From the NCBI RefSeq assembly GCF_018917145.1, contig NZ_JAHLOD010000007.1, positions 34,653-98,652 of the forward strand: 64,000 bases of DNA. The letters run 5' to 3'. The notes below the pieces were generated by a model that searched no databases, was not told where the DNA came from, and was given only the letters and a program-made list of their open reading frames with translations. The DNA is from Clostridium bornimense. Lineage in GTDB: Bacteria > Bacillota > Clostridia > Clostridiales > Clostridiaceae. A program made the position numbers and the translations under genes. This document shows, piece by piece, positions 52,413-61,635 of this stretch. Each line of letters begins with the position of its first letter. The stretch's first letter is position 1.

Positions 52413-53723
52413 ATGGGATCATATGTTTCAACGACTAATAAAGAAGAGAATGAAATGTTAGATGCAATAGGTGTTAAAAGTATCGATGATCTTTTCAAAG
52501 ATGTACCAGAAGAAGTGAAAATTAAAGGTGATTTAAATTTACCAGAGGGACTTTCTGAGATGGAAGTAAAAAAGTTCATGGAAGGTATAGCTAGTAAAAA
52601 TAAAGTGTTTTCTTCAATATTTAGAGGTGCCGGAGCCTATAATCACTATATTCCAGCTATAGTTAATAGTGTAATAAGTAAAGAAGAATTTGTAACAGCA
52701 TATACTCCATATCAAGCAGAAATTAGCCAAGGTATATTACAGTCAATTTTTGAATATCAAACTATGATATGTAATTTGACAGGAATGGATGTATCTAATG
52801 CCTCAGTATATGATGGAGCAACAGCAGCTGCGGAATCATTAACAATGTGTAGAGATAGAAAGCATAAAAAAGCATATGTTTCTGCTACAACAAATCCTGA
52901 AGTTATAGAAACTATGAAGACTTATTGTATGGGCAGTGAAATGGAACTAATTATAGTGCCAGAAAAGGATGGAGTAACAGATATAGAATTCCTTAAAGAA
53001 TCTTTAGAAAGTGAAGCAGCTTGTTTATATATACAACAACCAAACTTTTATGGAAATATTGAAGATACAGAGGAGTTAGGAAAGTGTATACATGATGTTG
53101 GTGGAAAATATATTATCGGTGCTAATCCTATTTCTTTGGCAATAATGAAAACTCCTAGAGAATATGGGGCAGATATCGCTGTTGGTGAGGGACAACCTTT
53201 AGGAATGCCATTATCATGTGGAGGACCATATCTAGGATTTATGGCTTGTATAGAGTCTATGGTAAGAAAGTTACCTGGAAGAATAGTAGGGGAGACAACG
53301 GATTCAGAAGGAAAAAGAGCTTTTGTATTAACACTACAAGCTAGAGAACAACATATAAGACGTGAAAAGGCGTCAAGTAATATATGTTCAAATGAAGCAT
53401 TATGTGCATTAACTGCATCAGTTTATTTATCCGCAATGGGTAGTGAAGGAATAAAGGAAGTTGCATTACAAAGTATGTCAAAAGCAAAATATATGGCTAA
53501 TAGATTAAGTGAAGTTGGACAAAAATTAAAATACAATAAGGAGTTTTTTAATGAATTTGTAACAGTATCTGAAAGATCATGTGATATTGTATTGAAGGCT
53601 CTAGAGGATAATGGAATTTTAGGTGGATACCCATTAGGTGATAATGAAATATTATGGTGTTGTACAGAAATGAACAGCAAAGAAGATATTGATAAAGTAA
53701 TTGAGATACTTAAGGAGGTGTAA
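52413..53723 (+). CDS. gcvPA: Glycine dehydrogenase (decarboxylating) subunit 1
   Basis: The product has 436 residues and is the N-terminal half of the split P protein. GAGAYNHYIPAIVNSVISKE, TPYQAEISQGILQSIFEYQT, YDGATAAAESLTMC and GEGQPLGMPLSCGGPYLG are family signatures. It lacks the PLP lysine, which lies in subunit 2. It is 23 bases after gcvH and 3 bases before gcvPB. AGAGGTG precedes the ATG. Confidence 0.97.
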   Translation: MGSYVSTTNKEENEMLDAIGVKSIDDLFKDVPEEVKIKGDLNLPEGLSEMEVKKFMEGIASKNKVFSSIFRGAGAYNHYIPAIVNSVISKEEFVTAYTPYQAEISQGILQSIFEYQTMICNLTGMDVSNASVYDGATAAAESLTMCRDRKHKKAYVSATTNPEVIETMKTYCMGSEMELIIVPEKDGVTDIEFLKESLESEAACLYIQQPNFYGNIEDTEELGKCIHDVGGKYIIGANPISLAIMKTPREYGADIAVGEGQPLGMPLSCGGPYLGFMACIESMVRKLPGRIVGETTDSEGKRAFVLTLQAREQHIRREKASSNICSNEALCALTASVYLSAMGSEGIKEVALQSMSKAKYMANRLSEVGQKLKYNKEFFNEFVTVSERSCDIVLKALEDNGILGGYPLGDNEILWCCTEMNSKEDIDKVIEILKEV

Positions 53724-53726
53724 TGT

Positions 53727-55145
53727 ATGGATTTAATTTTTGAAAAAAGCTGCATGGGAACTGGATGTACAATATTACCTAAGTGTGATGTTGATATTTA
53801 TGAAGTTAAAGATAAATTTAAAAGAAATTTGGAATTAAAATTGCCAGAACTTTCAGAAAATGATTTAAGTAGACATTATACTGAATTAGCAAAGAAAACT
53901 CATGGTGTAAATGATGGGTTTTATCCATTAGGATCTTGTACTATGAAGTATAATCCAAAGATAAATGAAGAGATTGCTAAATTGCCAGAGTTCACAAATA
54001 TACATCCATTACAACCGGAAGATACAATGGAAGGTTGTATTGAGGTAATGAATTTAACAAAAAAATATTTATGTGAAATAACAGGAATGGATGATATGAC
54101 ATTACAGCCAGCAGCAGGAGCTCATGGTGAGTTTACAGGATTATTACTTATTAAAGCATACCATGAAAGTAGAGGAGATTTTAAAAGAAAGAAAATTATA
54201 GTGCCAGATTCAGCACATGGTACTAATCCTGCTAGTGCAGTTATGGCTGGATTTACTGTTGTAAGTATAAAATCAGGGGAAGATGGATTAGTAGATTTAG
54301 ATAAATTAAGAGAAGCTGTTGGAGATGATACTGCTGGGTTAATGTTAACTAATCCTAATACTGTTGGATTATTTGATAAAAATATTCTAGAGATTACAAA
54401 GATAGTACATGAAGCAGGAGCGTTAGCATATTATGATGGTGCAAATCTAAATGCTATTATGGGTATCGCAAGACCTGGAGATATGGGCTTTGATGTTATT
54501 CATACTAATTTACACAAAACATTTTCAACACCTCATGGTGGTGGAGGACCAGGAAGTGGACCAGTAGGTTGTAAGAAGATTTTATCAAAATTCTTACCTA
54601 ATCCTTCAATAGATGAAAGTGGCAAATTTAAGTATAATTCTGAAAGCATTGGACAAGTTAAAAGTTTTTATGGAAATTTTCTTGTAGTTGTTAGAGCATT
54701 AACATACATTGCAACTTTGGGAAAGGAAGGAATACCTAAAGCAAGTAAAAATGCAGTATTAAATGCTAATTACATGATGGCAAAGTTATCTGATATATAT
54801 ACCATGGCTTATGATAACACTTGTATGCATGAATTTGTTATGAGTCTTGAGTTTTTAAAGAAAGAGACAGGAATTTCAGCAATGGATATTGCAAAAGGCT
54901 TGTTAGATAAGGGTATTCATCCACCAACAATGTATTTTCCATTAATAGTACATGAAGCATTAATGATAGAGCCTACAGAGACTGAATCAAAGAAAACATT
55001 AGATAAAGCTATTGAGGTTTTACGTGATTTATATAATAAAGCAAAAACTAAACCGGAAGCACTCCATAATGCTCCTATTTTAACAGCAATTAGAAGACCT
55101 GATGAAGTTAAAGCAGCACGTAATCCAGTATTAAGATACAAATAA
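53727..55145 (+). CDS. gcvPB: Glycine dehydrogenase (decarboxylating) subunit 2
   Basis: The product has 472 residues, the C-terminal half of P protein. CTMKYNPKINEE, QPAAGAHGEFTGLLLIKAYH, DSAHGTNPASA and HTNLHKTFSTPHGGGGPGSG with PLP lysine K264 are intact. It decarboxylates glycine and passes the aminomethyl group to GcvH. The start follows AAGGAGGTG at the end of gcvPA. Confidence 0.97.
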   Translation: MDLIFEKSCMGTGCTILPKCDVDIYEVKDKFKRNLELKLPELSENDLSRHYTELAKKTHGVNDGFYPLGSCTMKYNPKINEEIAKLPEFTNIHPLQPEDTMEGCIEVMNLTKKYLCEITGMDDMTLQPAAGAHGEFTGLLLIKAYHESRGDFKRKKIIVPDSAHGTNPASAVMAGFTVVSIKSGEDGLVDLDKLREAVGDDTAGLMLTNPNTVGLFDKNILEITKIVHEAGALAYYDGANLNAIMGIARPGDMGFDVIHTNLHKTFSTPHGGGGPGSGPVGCKKILSKFLPNPSIDESGKFKYNSESIGQVKSFYGNFLVVVRALTYIATLGKEGIPKASKNAVLNANYMMAKLSDIYTMAYDNTCMHEFVMSLEFLKKETGISAMDIAKGLLDKGIHPPTMYFPLIVHEALMIEPTETESKKTLDKAIEVLRDLYNKAKTKPEALHNAPILTAIRRPDEVKAARNPVLRYK

Positions 55146-55167
55146 TATTTGAAAGAGAGTGATAGTT

Positions 55168-56166
55168 ATGATAAAAAAGCTAACTTATGTGGAAACTGAA
55201 AATACGAATCCATATCATAATTTGGCTCTAGAAAAAGTATTGTTAGATAATGTAGAAAAAGATCAATGTATTTTATATTTATGGCAAAACAAAAATACTG
55301 TAGTTATTGGTAGAAACCAAAATAGTTGGAAAGAGTGCAAAGTTGATTTTTTAGAAGAAAACGGAGGACACTTGGCAAGAAGACTATCTGGTGGAGGAGC
55401 AGTATTTCATGATCTAGGTAATTTAAATTTTACATTTCTTGTGCATAAGGATAATTACAGTGTTGAAAGGCAACTTCAAGTAATTATAAAGGCATTAGAA
55501 AAGTTTGGATTAAAGGCAGAGAGAAATGGTAGGAATGATATAACTATAGATGAAAGAAAATTTTCAGGAAATGCATTTTTTAAAAGTGGAGATAATTGCT
55601 ATCATCATGGTACGTTGATGGTTAACGTAAATATGCAAGATTTATCTAAGTATCTAAATGTTTCAAAAGAAAAACTAAAATCTAAAGGTGTTGACTCAGT
55701 AAAGTCTAGAGTAATAAATTTGTCGTCTTTATGCAAAGACATAACAATAGCATCTTTAAAAGAGAAGTTAATAGAAGCTTTTGGAGAGACGTATAATTGT
55801 ATTCCAGATAAATTAGATGAGAAGGATATAGATGAAAAGATATTGCAAGAAAGGATAGAAGAATTTCAATCTTGGCAATGGAGATATGGAAGAAAAATAG
55901 ATTTTAAGTATGAGTTAGGAAGAAGATTTCAGTGGGGAGATATTAATATACAGTTCAATGTTAAAAGTGGAATTATAGATGATATTGAGATATATTCAGA
56001 TGCTATGGAACAAGATTTCATAATAGATATTAAGCATCTTATTAACAAAACAATTTTTGATAAAGCAAAGATTCGTGAGAAATTATCTAAGTATCAATGT
56101 AAAGAATCTATGGAGGAAAAAATGGTACAGGATATTTCACTTTTGATAAAAGAGCAAGATATGTAG
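55168..56166 (+). CDS. lplA: Lipoate-protein ligase
   Basis: The product has 332 residues. NTVVIGRNQNSWKECK, RRLSGGGAVFHDLGNLNFTF, NDITIDERKFSGNAF and YHHGTLMVNV form the lipoate-AMP binding and ligase site, and a ~80-residue C-terminal accessory domain is present (LGRRFQWGDINIQFNVKSGI). It attaches lipoate to K64 of GcvH. ATG 55168 lies after GAGAGTGAT; an in-frame GTG nine bases earlier is less likely. Presence in this operon suggests lipoylation by salvage. Confidence 0.95.
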   Translation: MIKKLTYVETENTNPYHNLALEKVLLDNVEKDQCILYLWQNKNTVVIGRNQNSWKECKVDFLEENGGHLARRLSGGGAVFHDLGNLNFTFLVHKDNYSVERQLQVIIKALEKFGLKAERNGRNDITIDERKFSGNAFFKSGDNCYHHGTLMVNVNMQDLSKYLNVSKEKLKSKGVDSVKSRVINLSSLCKDITIASLKEKLIEAFGETYNCIPDKLDEKDIDEKILQERIEEFQSWQWRYGRKIDFKYELGRRFQWGDINIQFNVKSGIIDDIEIYSDAMEQDFIIDIKHLINKTIFDKAKIREKLSKYQCKESMEEKMVQDISLLIKEQDM

Positions 56167-56184
56167 AGAGAAGGTGTGAAATTA

Positions 56185-57582
56185 ATGGACACTAATTACG
56201 ATTTAATAGTAATTGGAGCAGGACCTGGCGGATATATTGCAGCGATTAAAGCTGCAAAGCTAGGCATGAAGGTAGCGGTAATCGAAAAAGGAGAACTTGG
56301 TGGGACTTGTTTAAATCGAGGATGTATACCAACGAAATCTTTAATTCATGCTACAGAACTCTATAGAAAGATGCAACATAGCGAAGAATACGGAATTATC
56401 CATAACGAGATAAGTTATGATATGGAAAAGATCTTTTCATATAAAGATGATGTAGTTGAAAAATTAAGAAAAGGAATAGGTCAATTATTTAAAACTAATA
56501 ATATAACATTATTTACAGGCTTAGCAAAAATTTTTAAAGATAATATTGTTAAGATAAAAACTTATGATGAATTAATAGAAGTAAAGGGAGGTAAAATTTT
56601 AATTGCTACAGGATCTAAACCTGCAATTCCTAAAATTCCAGGAATTGATACTGATGGTGTATTTACTAGCGATGATTTTTTAACAAATCCCAATATTAAG
56701 TGTGATAATTTGATTATCATAGGTGGAGGAGTTATAAGTGTAGAATTTGCAACTATATTTTCATCACTAGATAAAAAAGTAACCATTATTGAAGCGATGC
56801 CAAGAATATTACCTAATATGGATAAAGAAATCTCTCAGAACTTAAAAATGATATTGAAGAAAAGAAATGTAAGTATTCATACAAATTCAATTGTAGAAGG
56901 CATATCAAAAGAAAATGATAAATTGATATGTAGTTTTAAAGAAAAAGAAGAAACATGTACAGTGGAAGGAGATTCAATACTTTTAGCTATTGGAAGGAGT
57001 TCATGTATTGATGATTTATTTGATAGCGATATTAATATTGAAATAGAAAGAAATAAAATAGTAGTGGATGAAAATTTTGAGACATCTATTAAAGATATTT
57101 ATGCTATTGGTGATGTTATTTTTGGAATTCAATTAGCACATGTAGCTTCAGCACAAGGCGTTGTTGCAGTGGAAAAGATTAATGGAAAAGTACCTACAAT
57201 AAATTTAGATATTGTACCAAGTTGTGTATATACAGATCCTGAAATAGCAAGTGTAGGAGTTACTGAAGAGGAAGCTAAAAATATGAATATACCAGTGGTA
57301 GTAGGAAAAACAATTACATCATCTAATGGTAAGTCAATTTTATCAAATGACGAAAGAGGCTTCATGAAAGTGATTTTTAGGAAGGATTCACATGTGATTA
57401 TTGGTGCTCAGATGATGTGTTCAAGAGCAACAGATATGATTGGTGAATTATCAACAGCAATAGCTAATAAATTGACAGATAAGGATTTAAAAAGTGCTAT
57501 GAGAGCACATCCTACATATAATGAAGCTTTGGTAGATGCTGTAGAAAGTGCTTTTGCTTATAATATAGTAAAAAGAAAATAG
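56185..57582 (+). CDS. lpdA: Dihydrolipoyl dehydrogenase (glycine cleavage L protein)
   Basis: The product has 465 residues. An FAD-binding GAGPGG (11-16), the redox pair C42/C47 in GGTCLNRGCIPTK, the NAD-binding GGGVISVEFA, the second FAD motif IYAIGDV and the C-terminal HPTYNEA with the catalytic histidine are present. It reoxidises dihydrolipoyl-GcvH with NAD. ATG 56185 is eight bases after AAGGTG. It ends the operon, with a terminator six bases after the stop. Confidence 0.97.
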   Translation: MDTNYDLIVIGAGPGGYIAAIKAAKLGMKVAVIEKGELGGTCLNRGCIPTKSLIHATELYRKMQHSEEYGIIHNEISYDMEKIFSYKDDVVEKLRKGIGQLFKTNNITLFTGLAKIFKDNIVKIKTYDELIEVKGGKILIATGSKPAIPKIPGIDTDGVFTSDDFLTNPNIKCDNLIIIGGGVISVEFATIFSSLDKKVTIIEAMPRILPNMDKEISQNLKMILKKRNVSIHTNSIVEGISKENDKLICSFKEKEETCTVEGDSILLAIGRSSCIDDLFDSDINIEIERNKIVVDENFETSIKDIYAIGDVIFGIQLAHVASAQGVVAVEKINGKVPTINLDIVPSCVYTDPEIASVGVTEEEAKNMNIPVVVGKTITSSNGKSILSNDERGFMKVIFRKDSHVIIGAQMMCSRATDMIGELSTAIANKLTDKDLKSAMRAHPTYNEALVDAVESAFAYNIVKRK

Positions 57583-57587
57583 AGTTG

Positions 57588-57640
57588 ATTTTACGACGCA
57601 GTGAAAATAGAAATGATTTTTTCTGTGTCGTAAATTGCAT
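57588..57640 (+). terminator. Intrinsic terminator of the gcv operon
   Basis: TTTACGACGCAG (57590-57601) pairs with CTGTGTCGTAAA (57623-57634) with one wobble. The T-tract after it is broken (TTGCATTTT). Confidence 0.7.
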
Positions 57641-57747
57641 TTTAGAGAAAATTACAAATTTACATTATACAAAAATAGGGTTATAATATTGAAATAATGG
57701 AAGAAATATAAGGTTTTATGCTTAAAATGTAAGAGACGTGCATTTAA

Positions 57748-58926
57748 ATGGATTATTTTGAAAGAGCTAAGGAATTGAAAGATGAATTAATATCTAATAG
57801 ACGTTATATACATGAAAATGCAGAAGTTGGTATGGAACTGCCAAACACATGTCATTATATAGTGTCAAAGCTAAGTGAGATGGGTTATGAACCTAAAGTA
57901 GTTGGAGGAAGTGGAGTTACAGCAACGGTAGGAAATGGACATGGTAAGACAATTTTACTAAGAGCTGATATGGATGCATTACCGATGAAAGAAGAAAGTG
58001 GAGAACCTTTTGCATGTAAGAGTGGTAAAGCAGTGCATGCTTGCGGACATGATTTACATACAACAATGTTGTTAGGAGCAGCTAAAATGCTTAAAGAAAA
58101 TGAGGCTGCGTTAGAAGGAACAGTAAAGTTAGTATTCCAACCAGGGGAAGAGATATTTAAAGGATCAAAGGCACTAATAGAAGATGGAATTTTAGAATCA
58201 CCAAAGGTAGATGCAGCTCTTGCTTATCATGTTGGACCAGGGAAAATGCCAGTTGGTTTACACATGTATAATGATAAAAATACTATGATGTATTCAAATG
58301 ATGGATTTAAAATTACTGTACATGGAAAAGGTGCTCATGGTGCATATCCTCATCATTCTATAGATCCTATACATATAGCAGTTCAAATATATCTTGGACT
58401 AGAAGAAATAATAGCAAGAGAGGTAGATAGCTCAAGTCCTTGTGTTATGACAATAGGAAAACTTGTTGCTGGAGAAGCAAATAATATAATACCAGAAACT
58501 GCAGAGATACAAGGTTCAATTAGAACTACTTCTGTAGAAAATAGAGAAATTATGGTATCAAGAATGAAAGAAGTTGCAAGTAAAATTGCAGAAGTTTACA
58601 GAGGAACTGCCGAAGTAGAAATGATTTCAGAAGTGCCACCACTAATTTGTAATCCTGATTTTACAAAAGAAATTCTTTCATACATGTCTGAACTTAATGT
58701 TCCAGGACAAATGGGGGTTCCAGGAATACAAGCAAGTGCATCAGATGATTTTTCTGTTATCTTGGAAAAGGTTCCAGGTGCATATATGTTCCTATCAGCA
58801 GGATATCCAGATAAGGATGTGGCACCAAGTCATAATCCTAAGGTTATTTTTAACGAAGAAGTACTTCCAATAGGAGCAGCATATTTAGCACATTGTGCAA
58901 CAAGATGGCTTGAAAATAATAAATAG
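57748..58926 (+). CDS. M20-family amidohydrolase (N-acyl amino acid / hippurate hydrolase type)
   Basis: The product has 392 residues. RRYIHENAEVGMELPNT, LLRADMDALPMKEESGEPF, HACGHDLHTTMLLGAA and LVFQPGEEIFKGSKALIEDG carry the metal-binding residues and catalytic glutamate; HGKGAHGAYPH is the dimerisation-domain loop, and VPGAYMFLSAGYPD follows. The family removes acyl groups from amino acids. It is followed 25 bases later by an MFS transporter, which may import or export the substrate or product. SD is weak (AAGAGA). Confidence 0.92.
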   Translation: MDYFERAKELKDELISNRRYIHENAEVGMELPNTCHYIVSKLSEMGYEPKVVGGSGVTATVGNGHGKTILLRADMDALPMKEESGEPFACKSGKAVHACGHDLHTTMLLGAAKMLKENEAALEGTVKLVFQPGEEIFKGSKALIEDGILESPKVDAALAYHVGPGKMPVGLHMYNDKNTMMYSNDGFKITVHGKGAHGAYPHHSIDPIHIAVQIYLGLEEIIAREVDSSSPCVMTIGKLVAGEANNIIPETAEIQGSIRTTSVENREIMVSRMKEVASKIAEVYRGTAEVEMISEVPPLICNPDFTKEILSYMSELNVPGQMGVPGIQASASDDFSVILEKVPGAYMFLSAGYPDKDVAPSHNPKVIFNEEVLPIGAAYLAHCATRWLENNK

Positions 58927-58951
58927 TTAAGGATAAAAAGGGGGAATAGTT

Positions 58952-60358
58952 ATGAAAAAGGAAAATAGTAACGGGTCAACAGTTGTAATTCAATTACCGA
59001 AGGCAAAGAGAAACCTTGTTATGGTAGGTTGTATTTGTTTAATGTTATCAATTGCATGTTTTGGACTTAGCCTAGCAGTTATTCAAGGACCTATATTGGA
59101 AGAAATGGATGCAATGAGCTATTTTTCAACGTTAACAATTTTTGCTTCATTAGGATTAGCAATTTTAACACCTATCGGAGGAAAACTTGGGGATTTATTC
59201 GGGAGAAGAAATATTGTTATAATAGCTGGTTCTGTAGCAGCAATTGCTGGTATCGGAATGGGAATTGTAAAAACAGTTGTTCCATTCATGGTATTGAGGC
59301 TTATATTAGGAGCTGCACAAGGAGCATTTACAGCAGCACCATATATTTTAATTGGTGAAATTTTTGAACAAAAAGATGTACCTAAAAGATTAGGCTTACT
59401 TTCAAGCTCTATTGCTATTGGAGGATTTGCTGGAAGTATCATAGCAGGTATATTAGCAGATGCCGGATTACTTAAGCTTGGAATAATATTTCCAGTATTC
59501 CCGTTATTAGCAGGTATATTACTTATAGGATTTAATTTACCAAATAAGAAGAGAGAGACAAAGGCTGTTATTGATTATAAGGGTGTAGTGTTACTAGCAT
59601 TATTTTTATCTGCTTTATTATTATCATTAAACTATGGTCCTAAAATCGGATGGGGAAATATAAAAATAATAGTAGGATTTATAGCAGCAATTATTTTAGG
59701 ATTTATTTTAGTTAAGGTGGAAAGGAGTGCACAAGAACCTATAATTCCAACTAATTTATTTACTAATAAAAGATATAGAACACTAATAATAGTTGGTATA
59801 ATTGCATATTTCTATCAAGAAGCAATGAATATGTATGCACCATTATCAGTACAAAAAGTTTTAGGACAATCTAAAACAATTTCAGGAGCACTTCAATTTC
59901 CACGTACAATATTAATAATGATATTACCAATTTTCACTGGTTTATGGGTAACTAAGAAAGCAGCAAATTCTAAGAAAGCTATGATGATGGCTACAGGATT
60001 AGTAGCTATTGCATTTATAGTAATGGGATTTACAACTAGTAAAACACCAGTAATAATTTACTTTGTAGCATTAGCATTAACAGGAATTGCAGAAAGTTTT
60101 AGAGCTGTTTCAATAACACCAGCAGCACAAGCATCATTAGATCCATCAGAACTTGGAATTGGTACTTCTTTATTAACATTTATGAATTCATTATCTCCTT
60201 TATTTGCAGCAGCAATTTGCGGTATTGTTTTTGATGTAAATAAAGATAATATTCAAACAGGTATTAATGGAGTTTTCTTTCTAACTGCTTTAGTTGCAAT
60301 AATAGGTTTCTTAATAGTTTTGTTTGGAATAAAGAAAGATAGTTCTAAGGAAAAATAG
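58952..60358 (+). CDS. MFS transporter (14-helix DHA2-like)
   Basis: The product has 468 residues with about 14 hydrophobic helices. GGKLGDLFGRRNIVI is MFS motif A, RLILGAAQGAFTAAPYILIG is motif C-like, and IPTNLFTNKRYRTLIIVG marks the mid-protein segment of drug/H+ antiporters. It sits in an apparent two-gene operon with the M20 amidohydrolase. Substrate unknown; either a drug/metabolite exporter or an N-acyl amino acid transporter. GGGGGAATAG precedes ATG. Confidence 0.9.
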   Translation: MKKENSNGSTVVIQLPKAKRNLVMVGCICLMLSIACFGLSLAVIQGPILEEMDAMSYFSTLTIFASLGLAILTPIGGKLGDLFGRRNIVIIAGSVAAIAGIGMGIVKTVVPFMVLRLILGAAQGAFTAAPYILIGEIFEQKDVPKRLGLLSSSIAIGGFAGSIIAGILADAGLLKLGIIFPVFPLLAGILLIGFNLPNKKRETKAVIDYKGVVLLALFLSALLLSLNYGPKIGWGNIKIIVGFIAAIILGFILVKVERSAQEPIIPTNLFTNKRYRTLIIVGIIAYFYQEAMNMYAPLSVQKVLGQSKTISGALQFPRTILIMILPIFTGLWVTKKAANSKKAMMMATGLVAIAFIVMGFTTSKTPVIIYFVALALTGIAESFRAVSITPAAQASLDPSELGIGTSLLTFMNSLSPLFAAAICGIVFDVNKDNIQTGINGVFFLTALVAIIGFLIVLFGIKKDSSKEK

Positions 60359-60379
60359 TTTAATAATTATTTATAAATA

Positions 60380-60425
60380 TGAAGCTATGGCAAATGAATA
60401 TGAATTTGCCGTAGCTTTATTTATT
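60380..60425 (+). terminator. Intrinsic terminator after the MFS gene
   Basis: AAGCTATGGCAAA (60382-60394) pairs with TTTGCCGTAGCTT (60405-60417) with one wobble, followed by TATTTATT. Confidence 0.75.
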
Positions 60426-60472
60426 ATTGCATAAGGTTGAGTTCATATTTAGTTATTAGAATTGTCATAAAG

Positions 60473-60583
60473 TTGTCACAGAGAATTGATATATTGTATT
60501 TGTAGTAAGTAATAGTTAAAAGTTTTTTCAAATCATTTTCCTTTTTATATAGAAGAATAGTCCGCTGGGCTATTCTTTTTTTA
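60473..60583 (+). ncRNA. Candidate small RNA, copy C of a three-copy family
   Basis: TTGTCA (60473-60478) and TGTATT (60495-60500) with a 16-base spacer form the promoter; the spacer's last nine bases (ATTGATATA) equal those of copy B. The predicted ~77-nt RNA carries AGTTTTTTCAAATCATTTTC (60521-60540) and CTTTTT, the same core as copy B. It ends at a compact terminator (60553-60583). No ORF is present. The pyrimidine core can pair with an SD plus start codon. Confidence 0.6.
60553..60583 (+). terminator. Intrinsic terminator of candidate sRNA C
   Basis: AAGAATAGTCC (60553-60563) pairs with GGGCTATTCTT (60567-60577) around a three-base loop, followed by seven T in all. Confidence 0.85.
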
Positions 60584-60667
60584 CATTAATAGAGGAAAGT
60601 CTATGATATAATAGGATATGGATTTTATTATGTAAATTACATAAAAAGTAAAAAGGAGACAAAATAT

Positions 60668-61331
60668 ATGCGAAATGTAGGATCGTTCTTGGTGTGTACA
60701 TTATATATTTTAATAAATTATTATATAGGTTATAGAGCGTTTATTTTTGCTGAAAGTAGTTTTAATATAGCAATTTCAATATTAATTACTATATTAATAG
60801 GGATATTGACTATCATGACAATTTCAACATACTTGTTATCTTCAAGGAATGTAGGATTAATAGTTGGTAAGTTAGGATCTTATTGGATGGGAGTATCTTT
60901 ACTTACTTTTATTTTCTTACTAATTGTACGACTTTTAAATAAAGCTATTTCAGGTATAGGTTTTACTTCTATATCAAATTCATATGAATTTATAATAGCT
61001 TTAATTATCGTAGTTATAATATTTACCATAGGAGTTTATAATAATAGCAAAATAAAAGTAAAAGATTACAATTAATAGTATTAGATCATCAACCATCAAA
61101 TATAAATGAATATATGAATATAGGTGATTTAGTTTTATCTGGTCATACACATGGTGGACAAGTATATCCTTTGAATTTTATCACAAGCAACATTTTTGAA
61201 ACTGATTATGGACATAAGGCATATGAAAATGGTATTCAATAATTGTAACTTCAGGATTATTTACATGGGGTCCACCAATGAGGATAGGAACTAACAATGA
61301 GATTATTTGTGTTAATGTGTTATTTAAGTAG
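60668..61331 (+). pseudogene. Membrane-anchored metallophosphoesterase with internal deletion
   Basis: The first 135 codons give a four-helix N-terminal membrane domain ending at NNSKIKVKDYN and a stop at 61075. Five bases later the sequence resumes with LDHQPSNINEYMNIGDLVLS then GHTHGGQVYPLNF, the C-terminal metal-binding motifs of YkuE-like metallophosphoesterases. Another frameshift near 61238 precedes VTSGLFTWGPPMRIG and the stop at 61329-61331. The N-terminal catalytic half (D-x-H, GDxxD) has been deleted. The gene cannot make an active enzyme, although the membrane domain may still be translated (AAAGGAGAC before ATG). Confidence 0.75.
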
Positions 61332-61449
61332 TAGACTAGATAAGTTTATTAATAGATAAGAATAATTAATAATAATTTATTATATGAGAGCTAATGCATT
61401 AAGATATAAAAAATATAAGACTAGAATCTTTAAAGTTAAATAAATTTTA

Positions 61450-61482
61450 TCAATAACAGGCTGAATATGCCTGTTATTTTTT
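61450..61482 (+). terminator. Intrinsic terminator
   Basis: AATAACAGGC (61452-61461) pairs with GCCTGTTATT (61469-61478), followed by TTTT. Confidence 0.75.
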
Positions 61483-61521
61483 GGCTGATTATTTTATAAA
61501 TGAAATAAAATCATAAGACTT

Positions 61522-61540
61522 TCTAAAGACTGTCTAAAGA
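61522..61540 (+). promoter_or_regulatory. Direct repeat TCTAAAGA, possible response-regulator site
   Basis: TCTAAAGA occurs at 61522-61529 and 61533-61540, 11 bases apart, about one helical turn. This spacing is usual for OmpR-type response regulators, which often control FtsX-type ABC operons. A TATAAG-like -10 lies downstream near 61555. Confidence 0.35.
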
Positions 61541-61635
61541 ATTCATTGATGAGTATATAAGTATGTTATTATTCAAGAAAGTGATTGTGAAATTAATGTA
61601 GTAATAAAATGTTTTTAACTGGAAGAGGTGAATAT

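Larger units (their letters stand above)
61332..61635. other. Intergenic stretch before the FtsX-type operon
   Basis: A gap of about 300 bases with no gene. It holds a terminator (61450-61482) and a direct repeat upstream of the FtsX genes (61522-61540). The rest is AT-rich with no feature I can support. Confidence 0.4.

Noticed and set aside
61609..61635. Longer start for the first FtsX-like permease
   Set aside because: The extra nine codons contain the SD GAGGTGAAT of the ATG at 61636, so they are leader, not protein.
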